Shown here piece after piece: positions 58,075 through 64,000 of a stretch of DNA of 64,000 nucleotides. Position numbers and translations under genes: made by a program. The DNA comes from Alloalcanivorax xiamenensis (GTDB taxonomy: Bacteria > Pseudomonadota > Gammaproteobacteria > Pseudomonadales > Alcanivoracaceae). The DNA lies in NCBI RefSeq assembly GCF_009846745.1, contig NZ_AQPF01000008.1, positions 62,001-126,000 of the forward strand. Reading direction: 5' to 3'. The notes under the pieces are model-generated. The model worked only from the letters and a program-made list of their open reading frames with translations. It searched no databases and had not been told where the DNA came from. Positions within the stretch are counted from its first letter, which is position 1, and every line of letters begins with the position of its first letter.

Positions 58075-59631
58075 TCAGGAGATACCGTGTTCGCGGGTCT
58101 CCCACCAGGGCCGGCGCAATTCGGTCTTGAGAATCTTGCCGGCGCCGGACATCGGCAGCGGCTGGTCGCGCACCTCCACGCTGCGGGGACATTTGTAGCC
58201 AGCGATACGGGCCTTGCAAAAAGCGATGAGCTCGTCACCGCCAATGGCTTCTCCAGGCTTTGGCAGAACCACCGCGTGAACCGCCTCCCCCCAATGATCG
58301 TCCGGAATACCGATGACCGCGCATTGCGCCACCGCCGGATGCTCGGCGATGGTATTTTCCACCTCGACGGAATAGACGTTCTCCCCACCGGAGATAATCA
58401 TGTCTTTGACGCGGTCAACCACGAACAGATAGCCGTCGGCGTCCAGATAACCGCCATCACCGGTATGCATCCAACCGTCGACGATCGCTTTGCCGGTTTC
58501 CTCGGGACGGTTCCAATACCCCTGCATCAGATTATCACCACGCGCCACGATCTCCCCGACCTGACCGGGCGGCAGCTGGTTATTGTCGTCACCAACAATA
58601 CGCACCTCGACCCCCAGCGTGGCTCGTCCGGCGGATTTGTGAAGTCCTCGCTCACGCGCCTCTCCCAGATGGTTCTCAGGCGGGTTGAGGGTGGCGATCG
58701 GCGACAGCTCCGTCATACCGTAAAGTTGCACGAAACCGGCATCCGGGAGCCGTGCCAAAGCCCGGTCAAGCACCGCCTCGCTGATCGGTGAGGCGCCATA
58801 CAGAACACGGCGAACCGACGACAAATCCGCGGACACCACGGCCTCACTGTCGACCAGCATCTGGATCATGGTGGGCACCAGCAACATATCCGTGACACCG
58901 TGACGTTCCACCGCCGCGGTCAAGGCTTCCGGGCTGAACGCCTGGATAATGACGTTGGTACCGCCACACAACAGCTGCGAATACATCGCCGCGCCGTTGG
59001 CGAGATGAAACATCGGCGCCGCGTGAAGATACACACTGCCTCTGGGAAACAGGCCTTCCGCCAGCGCGTTGAAGGCATTGGCGACCAGATTGCCGTGACT
59101 GAGCATCACTCCTTTCGAGCGGCCCGTGGTGCCACCGGTATAAAAGATACCGGCGAGATCATTCTGATCGCACATCACGTCCGCCACCGGGGCGGCCTCA
59201 TTCAGCAGTGTCTCGTAATCAAGCGAACCCGTTGGCGACGCGCCATCATCAGCCCACACCACGGTGGTTGCCATACCGTCGTCGGCCAGTTCCCGTGCCG
59301 AGGACTCGAAAGCCGCATCGACAAACAACAGGCGGGCACCACAGTCTTCCAAAGCCAGCGCGTTCTCCCTTGTGCTCCAGCGAATGTTCAGTGGCACGAT
59401 GACCGCACCGGACCAGGCGCAAGCCAGATACAATTCAAGATAGCGGGCGCTATTGAGCATCAACACCGCAACCCGGTCTCCCGGCTTCACGCCATATTCG
59501 CCAAGCGCTCCTGCCAACCGGGCAACGCGGTCACCCACCTCTGCCCAGGTGCGTGTGAGGTCACCTTCAATGATGGCGGTTCCGTTTCGGTTAATCTGCT
59601 GCGCGCGGCGCAGGCCCTGAGTTATGTTCAT
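58075..59631 (-). CDS. AMP-binding acyl-CoA synthetase (class I, fatty-acid/aromatic CoA ligase type)
   Basis: 518 aa. A3 motif FYTGGTTGRSKGVMLSH, A5 LYGMTELSP, A8 GWMHTGDGGYLDADGYLFVVDRVKDMI and A10 PMSGAGKILKTELR with the catalytic Lys. It activates a carboxylic acid to its CoA thioester with ATP. It stands first in the divergent acyl-CoA cluster beside TetR and the thiolase operon. Start at 59631 with GGAG upstream; two 20-bp direct repeats lie in the leader (59646-59685). Chain length or ring type of the substrate is not evident. Confidence 0.92.
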   Translation of the reverse strand: MNITQGLRRAQQINRNGTAIIEGDLTRTWAEVGDRVARLAGALGEYGVKPGDRVAVLMLNSARYLELYLACAWSGAVIVPLNIRWSTRENALALEDCGARLLFVDAAFESSARELADDGMATTVVWADDGASPTGSLDYETLLNEAAPVADVMCDQNDLAGIFYTGGTTGRSKGVMLSHGNLVANAFNALAEGLFPRGSVYLHAAPMFHLANGAAMYSQLLCGGTNVIIQAFSPEALTAAVERHGVTDMLLVPTMIQMLVDSEAVVSADLSSVRRVLYGASPISEAVLDRALARLPDAGFVQLYGMTELSPIATLNPPENHLGEARERGLHKSAGRATLGVEVRIVGDDNNQLPPGQVGEIVARGDNLMQGYWNRPEETGKAIVDGWMHTGDGGYLDADGYLFVVDRVKDMIISGGENVYSVEVENTIAEHPAVAQCAVIGIPDDHWGEAVHAVVLPKPGEAIGGDELIAFCKARIAGYKCPRSVEVRDQPLPMSGAGKILKTELRRPWWETREHGIS

Positions 59632-59645
59632 TCCTTTCACTCCTG

Positions 59646-59685
59646 TTGAACCGTCTGCGGTTAGCTTGAACCGCCTGCGGTAAGC
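59646..59685. repeat. Tandem 20-bp repeat in acyl-CoA synthetase leader
   Basis: Two adjacent copies of TTGAACCG-y-CTGCGGT-w-AGC, differing at two positions. Each contains the inverted pair ACCG...CGGT. May be two operator sites or a chance duplication in the 112-bp gap between the TetR and synthetase genes. Confidence 0.5.
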
Positions 59686-59743
59686 TTTGTTATTCTCGGT
59701 GAACTGCTCTCGTGAACGGCCCTGTCCCGCCAATGCCCTGGAA

Positions 59744-60406
59744 TCAGGTTTCCTCCACGGCCAGACTCCCGGTCAACTGCATGGCGTAGGTATCACCGAT
59801 CTCCCGGGCGGTCATTTCACCATCCGCCCGATACCAATGCCCGACCCAGTTAATCGCCCCGGTAATGGCGAATACCGTCAAGCGCACATCACAAGGTTTG
59901 ATCGAGCCGTCTTCCATCCCGCTGGTGAGAAAATCACGGAAATAACGGTCAATCAGACGTTTGCCTTCACGTACCTGATCGCGAGCCAGAGCGGAAAGTA
60001 CGTGGTCGTCGACCCTTACCAGGCATTGACCAAAATCGAGTGTCATCACTTCGCAATAGTGACGAATCAAGGCACGCAAGCGGACCAGACCGGTATCCGG
60101 CTTCGCCAGGATACGTTCGATACCGGCCATCGCCTTTTCCTGCCCCAGCCGATAACACTCAACGAGAATCTCTTCCTTGCTGCGGAAATAGTTATAAAGA
60201 GCCGGCTTGGTAATATTGAGACGTTCCGCCACTTCGTTAAGCGACGTGCGATCGTAGCCCTGCTCCAAAAACAAACTCACCGCCACTCGCAATACCGCTC
60301 CACGCTTGACGTCTCTCTCACGGCGCCGAGCCTCGAATGGCTTCCAAGGGGAAGCGGCCAGTTTCATTTCCGCCGCGTCGGCCCGCTTATCCGCGTCACC
60401 TGACAT
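59744..60406 (-). CDS. TetR-family regulator of the acyl-CoA cluster
   Basis: 220 aa. HTH at about residues 35-80: RGAVLRVAVSLFLEQGYDRTSLNEVAERLNITKPALYNYFRSKEEIL; the remaining 140 residues are a helical ligand domain. Divergent from the thiolase operon with a TTACCG-AC-CGGTAA site between them, so it probably represses that cluster and responds to an acyl-CoA. Start at 60406 follows AGGAG, but the ribosome site and start are duplicated exactly 16 bp upstream. Confidence 0.9.
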   Translation of the reverse strand: MSGDADKRADAAEMKLAASPWKPFEARRRERDVKRGAVLRVAVSLFLEQGYDRTSLNEVAERLNITKPALYNYFRSKEEILVECYRLGQEKAMAGIERILAKPDTGLVRLRALIRHYCEVMTLDFGQCLVRVDDHVLSALARDQVREGKRLIDRYFRDFLTSGMEDGSIKPCDVRLTVFAITGAINWVGHWYRADGEMTAREIGDTYAMQLTGSLAVEET

Positions 60407-60434
60407 AGTTGCTCCTGGACATAGTTGCTCCTGG
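60403..60434 (-). repeat. Perfect 16-bp tandem duplication at the TetR start
   Basis: ACATAGTTGCTCCTGG occurs twice in direct succession. On the minus strand each copy carries AGGAG and an ATG; the upstream ATG opens an 8-codon frame (MSRSNYVR) that ends within the real TetR start region. Confidence 0.85.
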
Positions 60435-60527
60435 TTCGATTGCTCACACCTGACACGCCCTCACACCGGCTCATCGGTCTCCGAACTCTCTTGACGCCGG
60501 TTTTGCGCTGCGCCATTCTTCGATAAG

Positions 60528-60541
60528 TTACCGACCGGTAA
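60528..60541. promoter_or_regulatory. TTACCGACCGGTAA, probable TetR operator
   Basis: Inverted arms TTACCG and CGGTAA with a 2-bp centre, 58 bp before the thiolase ATG and about 120 bp before TetR. The form agrees with operators of TetR proteins that control acyl-CoA metabolism. Confidence 0.6.
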
Positions 60542-60598
60542 TACAAAGACTGACCAATCAGAAAAACATTGTAAAGCCAATTTTCACGGGAGAAGGCC

Positions 60599-61780
60599 AT
60601 GGGCGAATCAGTCAGAGTGGCGGGGGTCGGCATGATCCCCTTCGTCAAACCCGGCACCAGCGATAGCTACGACAAGATGGGCGAAACGGCGATTCGCCTC
60701 GCACTCGCTGATGCCGGCCTCGAGTACCGGGACATCCAACAGGCCTACGTCGGCTATGTGTACGGGGATTCCACCAGCGGACAGGCCGCGCTTTATCGAG
60801 CCGGCATGACCGGCATTCCGGTGCTTAACGTCAACAACAACTGCTCAACGGGATCCAGCGCGCTGTTTCTGGCCCGTCAGGCAGTGGCTTCCGGCATGGT
60901 CGACTGTGCCATTGCGCTGGGCTTCGAACAGATGGAGCCCGGTGCTTTGGGGGATGTATGGTCCGACCGCCCCAGCCCGCTCAGCCGTTTCGTCGAGGCC
61001 GCCGATGAAAACGGAGACACATCCGGCATTCCCATGGCCATCAAGCTGTTCGGCGGTGCCGGACGTGAATACCAGCAACGCCACGGCGCCAGCGATGAAG
61101 CTTTTGCCTTGATCTCTGTTAAAGCGCGGCGCCACGCGGAACATAACGACAAAGCCATTTTCCGCGAATCCATCACCACCGAGGAAGTACTGGCGTCCGC
61201 CCCAATGTACGGGCCTCTCACACGCCTGCAATGTTGCCCGCCCACCTGCGGTGCCGCCGCCGCTATCCTGGTTTCGGAAGGTTTCGCCCGACGCTTGGGG
61301 ATTCAGGCCGACGTTGCTATCCGCGCCCAGGCGATGACGACGGACTTCCCATCCACCTTTTCGGAACAAAACCTAATGAAAGTGGTTGGCGCCGACCTTA
61401 CCGCGGCCGCCGCGCAAAGCGTCTACGAAGAAGCGGGGCTCGGCCCCGAGGCGGTGGACGTGGTGGAACTGCACGACTGCTTCACCGCCAACGAAATCAT
61501 CACCTATGAAGGGCTCGGGCTGACCCCGGAAGGGACCGCCGAACGTTTCATCATGGATGGCGATAACACCTATGGCGGTAAAGTCGTCACCAACCCCTCC
61601 GGCGGGCTGCTTTCCAAGGGCCACCCCCTTGGCGCCACCGGGCTCGCACAGTGCGCCGAAATCGTCTGGCAGCTCAGGGGCCAATGCGGCCCGCGCCAGG
61701 TGGATAGCGCCCGCATCGGATTGCAGCACAACCTGGGTCTTGGTGGTGCTTGCGTCGTGACACTTTACGAGAGGGCCTGA
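60599..61780 (+). CDS. Thiolase-family protein (SCP2/acetyl-CoA acetyltransferase-like)
   Basis: 393 aa. Catalytic-Cys region NVNNNCSTGSSALFLARQAV at about residues 78-97; C-terminal NPSGGLLSKGHPLGATGLAQCAEI and LGLGGACVVTLYERA. This is the SCP2-thiolase subgroup (lipid-transfer-protein-like), which cleaves or handles branched or steroid-type 3-oxoacyl-CoAs. First gene of the rightward operon; ribosome site GGGAG. Confidence 0.88.
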   Translation: MGESVRVAGVGMIPFVKPGTSDSYDKMGETAIRLALADAGLEYRDIQQAYVGYVYGDSTSGQAALYRAGMTGIPVLNVNNNCSTGSSALFLARQAVASGMVDCAIALGFEQMEPGALGDVWSDRPSPLSRFVEAADENGDTSGIPMAIKLFGGAGREYQQRHGASDEAFALISVKARRHAEHNDKAIFRESITTEEVLASAPMYGPLTRLQCCPPTCGAAAAILVSEGFARRLGIQADVAIRAQAMTTDFPSTFSEQNLMKVVGADLTAAAAQSVYEEAGLGPEAVDVVELHDCFTANEIITYEGLGLTPEGTAERFIMDGDNTYGGKVVTNPSGGLLSKGHPLGATGLAQCAEIVWQLRGQCGPRQVDSARIGLQHNLGLGGACVVTLYERA

Positions 61781-61782
61781 TC

Positions 61783-62274
61783 ATGACATCAGAGACATTC
61801 TCGATCGATCCGCAATCCGCTGTCGGCCATGTCTTCCCTTCTCAACGCGCCTTCGTCGAGCCACGGCGCCTTAAATTCTTTCTCGAGACCATCGGCGAAA
61901 CGAATCCGGTGTATCACGATACCCGGGCGGCTCGCGAAGCAGGCTATCGCGATATTCCGATTCCGCCGACCTATCTGTTCTGCCTGCAATCCCTCGACAA
62001 CCCGGGCCCGCCAGCGGTGCTGGAACTGCTGGGAGTGGATATCGGCCGTATTCTTCACGGCGAACAGAAGTTTGCCTTCCATCACCCCGCCTGTGTTGGC
62101 GACGAGCTTGTTTTCACCACCCGCATCAGAGACATCTCCAATAAAAAGGGCGGGGCGCTCACCATGATCGCCCAGGCCATTCGCGTCGATAACGGCCATG
62201 ACCAGCACGTCGCGGATATCGTCAGCACTATCGTGGTTCGAAACCCGCCCCATACCGCCGGAGCAACGCAATGA
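61783..62274 (+). CDS. MaoC-like N-terminal hot-dog dehydratase
   Basis: 163 aa. FAS1-like dehydratase N-terminal type: VEPRRLKFFLETIGETNPVYHDTRAAREAGYRDIPIPPTYLF. It lacks the D-x4-H-x2-D hydratase motif of catalytic MaoC, which the next gene has (GDHNPIHVD). The two are translationally coupled (ATGA) and probably form a heteromeric enoyl-CoA hydratase. It starts 2 bp after the thiolase stop. Confidence 0.86.
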   Translation: MTSETFSIDPQSAVGHVFPSQRAFVEPRRLKFFLETIGETNPVYHDTRAAREAGYRDIPIPPTYLFCLQSLDNPGPPAVLELLGVDIGRILHGEQKFAFHHPACVGDELVFTTRIRDISNKKGGALTMIAQAIRVDNGHDQHVADIVSTIVVRNPPHTAGATQ

Positions 62275-62714
62275 ATCACTGTCCCGCCGGTCCGACGTCC
62301 TTGACGGTCGGAGAGATTCCGGTAAACCGCCATTTCGATCCCATCACGCGTCATGAGCTGGCGCTTTATTGTGGTGCTTCCGGCGATCACAACCCGATCC
62401 ATGTCGATATCGATTTCGCCCGATCTTCTGGCTTTCCCGATGTTTTCGCTCACGGCATGTTCATCATGGCGCGTTTGGGCGTGGCGCTGAACGAGGTGTT
62501 TCCGCCCTCATCGGTGCGGGAGTTCGGCGTACGCTTTACCGCCATCACACAGGTCGGAGCCGGGATCACCTGCCAGGGCCGTGTCACGGCTATAGAAATC
62601 GTAGACGGTGAGCAGCGCGCCCGCCTGGAAATGACCGCCCGCGACCAGGATGGCGACATAAAACTCAAGGGCGAAGCGGTCGTCGCATTCGACCCGCAAG
62701 GAGAACAAGAATGA
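62271..62714 (+). CDS. MaoC-family enoyl-CoA hydratase (catalytic subunit)
   Basis: 147 aa hot-dog fold. The hydratase motif YCGASGDHNPIHVDIDFARSSGFPDVFAHGMF is intact with its Asp and His residues at about 38-44. Partner of the preceding hot-dog protein. It hydrates a 2-enoyl-CoA. Stop overlaps the SDR start (ATGA). Confidence 0.9.
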   Translation: MNHCPAGPTSLTVGEIPVNRHFDPITRHELALYCGASGDHNPIHVDIDFARSSGFPDVFAHGMFIMARLGVALNEVFPPSSVREFGVRFTAITQVGAGITCQGRVTAIEIVDGEQRARLEMTARDQDGDIKLKGEAVVAFDPQGEQE

Positions 62715-63574
62715 CGGACAATAACGAAACTCTGGTGATCCACCCCCACGGCAAACTGAAAAAAAAGGTCGCCTTGATTACCGGTTCCGGACGCGGCATT
62801 GGCCGTGCCATCGCCCTCAAACTGGCTTCCGAAGGGGCCCGGGTGGTGGTCAATGATCTTGATCCCGACACCGGAGACGCGGTCGCCGCGGAGATTGCCG
62901 AAGCCGGCGGTGACGCCATTGCCATCAATGGCAGTGTGACCGAGGAAGCGTTCCCGGAGCGGTTCGTACAAGGTGCTCTGGAGGCGTTCGGCGGCATCGA
63001 TATTATCGTCAACAACGCCGGTTATACCTGGGACGCCACCATCGGCAAGATGACCGACGACATGTTCCAGGCGATGCTGGATGTGCACTTGGTTGCCCCT
63101 TTTCGCATCCTGCGTGCCGCTTCGGAACCGATCCGAATCATGGCGAAAAAGGAAGCCTCGGAAGGTCACGAGGTCTTTCGCAAGGTCGTGAACATCTCAT
63201 CCATTGCCGGGCTATACGGCAACGCCGGCCAAGCCAGTTACTCCTCGGGCAAAGCCTCTTTATTGGGTCTGACTCGTACCCTGTGCAAGGAATGGGGCCG
63301 TTATAAGGTCAACGTCAACGCGGTCGCCTTCGGGTTGATTGAAACACGTCTCACCCAAGCTATCGAGGAAGAGCAAAAAACCATCGAAGTGGAAGGCAGA
63401 GCCATCAAAGTGGGCGTTCAGCCATCGTTACTGGACACCATGGCCAGGACCATTCCTCTCGGACGAGCTGGCCACCCGCAGGAAGCCGCCGATGCCGTCT
63501 ATCTGTTCTGCGCACCGGAGTCCAATTACATCAGCGGCCAGATGCTGGTATGCGGCGGCGGTCTGCTCATGTGA
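62711..63574 (+). CDS. SDR dehydrogenase (3-hydroxyacyl-CoA dehydrogenase-like)
   Basis: 287 aa. ALITGSGRGIGRAIALKLA cofactor motif (residues 20-38), NNAG, catalytic S-x-Y-x3-K (SSGKASLLG preceded by ISSIAGLYGNAGQASY), and a C-terminal GQMLVCGGGLLM. It has a 35-residue insertion before the catalytic Ser (IRIMAKKEASEGHEVFRKV), as in hydroxyacyl-CoA dehydrogenases of this cluster type. It would oxidise the hydrated acyl-CoA produced by the MaoC pair. Confidence 0.9.
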   Translation: MTDNNETLVIHPHGKLKKKVALITGSGRGIGRAIALKLASEGARVVVNDLDPDTGDAVAAEIAEAGGDAIAINGSVTEEAFPERFVQGALEAFGGIDIIVNNAGYTWDATIGKMTDDMFQAMLDVHLVAPFRILRAASEPIRIMAKKEASEGHEVFRKVVNISSIAGLYGNAGQASYSSGKASLLGLTRTLCKEWGRYKVNVNAVAFGLIETRLTQAIEEEQKTIEVEGRAIKVGVQPSLLDTMARTIPLGRAGHPQEAADAVYLFCAPESNYISGQMLVCGGGLLM

Positions 63575-63612
63575 ATGGAGACGACCATTCCTTCTACACC
63601 GGAGAGAAAACC

Positions 63613-64000
63613 ATGCCAACCGTGCTGCGTGAAGACCGCGATGGCGTCGCCATCATCACATTGAACCGGCCCGCCGAATACAATGCACTTGACGACACGC
63701 TGATGCGGGAGCTGGACACCGTTACCGCCGCGGTGAGCGCGGACGCGGACATCCGCGCCATCCTGATAACCGCAGCGGGCAAGGGTTTCTGCTCCGGCGC
63801 GCAGTTGGGGGGAGGCCTGTTCAAATCAGGCGCCGATATCGGTGCCCGTATGCGCCGACATCTGCACCCTACTCTGGAAAGGCTGCGCGCTGGCCGCATT
63901 CCTGTGGTAACGGCGGTCAATGGCGCGGCGGCAGGCGCCGGTGTTGGCCTTGCACTGGCCGGCGATATTGTCCTCGCCGCGCGCTCCGCCCGCTTTATTC
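63613..64000 (+). CDS. Enoyl-CoA hydratase/isomerase, partial (N-terminal 129 aa)
   Basis: The gene runs off the right edge. Crotonase fold opening DRDGVAIITLNRPAEYNALDDTLM, the oxyanion-hole segment AAGKGFCSGAQL, and AVNGAAAGAGVGLALAGDIVLAA. GGAGAG ribosome site. It is 38 bp after the SDR and belongs to the same acyl-CoA operon. Confidence 0.9.
   Translation, partial: MPTVLREDRDGVAIITLNRPAEYNALDDTLMRELDTVTAAVSADADIRAILITAAGKGFCSGAQLGGGLFKSGADIGARMRRHLHPTLERLRAGRIPVVTAVNGAAAGAGVGLALAGDIVLAARSARFI

Overview
The window is dense, GC-rich (I judge about 60-65 percent, not counted) chromosomal DNA from an aerobic Gram-negative bacterium, most likely a gammaproteobacterium of the Alcanivorax/Pseudomonas/Halomonas type. 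Porin, SulP, MtgA, Lrp, outer-membrane-style lipoproteins, an oxygen-dependent methionine synthase pair and many FCD-type GntR and LysR regulators fit this, but no rRNA or tRNA gene is present to settle the taxon. I see no phage, integrase, transposase or CRISPR array.

Layout. 1-5 kb: partial MFS carrier, Tat-exported aldo/keto reductase, SDR, LysR, a 2-oxoglutarate/Fe(II) oxygenase and a VOC protein. 5.3-7.8 kb: TauE-type permease and a GGT-family hydrolase resembling oxamate amidohydrolase HpxW. 7.9-12.2 kb: an MTHFR-like protein with a cysteine-rich C-terminus, then flavin reductase, MesD and MesX (DUF1852), an oxygen-dependent, folate-independent methionine synthase system. 12.8-15.1 kb: amidase, HpxZ-like protein and GntR regulator. 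15.1-24 kb: a nine-gene operon (porin, RutB-like hydrolase, cupin, CocE-like hydrolase, ABC ATPase and permease, FAD oxidase, creatininase-family hydrolase, NMT1-type binding protein) for an unknown, probably nitrogen-rich compound. 24.8-29.4 kb: two Rieske oxygenases, an aminohydrolase and an MFS carrier. 29.6-31.7 kb: two more NMT1-type binding proteins without their own ABC core. 31.8-41.8 kb: purine catabolism (WrbA-like flavoprotein, guanine deaminase, uraD, puuE, uraH, puuD, alc, allA, GntR, 8-oxoguanine-deaminase-like enzyme, LysR). 41.9-47.2 kb: a second 2OG oxygenase, an alpha/beta hydrolase, a further ABC importer and a CMP/dCMP-type deaminase. 47.3-58 kb: ordinary envelope and housekeeping genes (PHP lipoprotein, SulP, mtgA, META lipoprotein, glutamine amidotransferase, leuA, lrp). 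58-64 kb: an acyl-CoA catabolic cluster with its TetR regulator.

How it fits together. Guanine is deaminated to xanthine; urate is oxidised by membrane cytochrome PuuD to 5-hydroxyisourate, which UraH, UraD, PuuE, Alc and AllA take to glyoxylate and urea. No xanthine dehydrogenase is in the window, so the urate-forming step is elsewhere or, speculatively, is done by the Rieske enzymes. A palindrome of core TGTATACA (variant TGTATGCA) lies in front of most of these units from 5.2 to 39.4 kb and joins the dispersed pieces (tauE-hpxW, amidase-hpxZ-gntR, Rieske operon, binding proteins, guaD, puuE, uraH, gntR) into one probable GntR-controlled purine regulon. That regulon, with its unexplained oxygenases, hydrolases and shared binding proteins, and the neighbouring MesD/MesX/MTHFR-like group, are the most interesting parts of the window.
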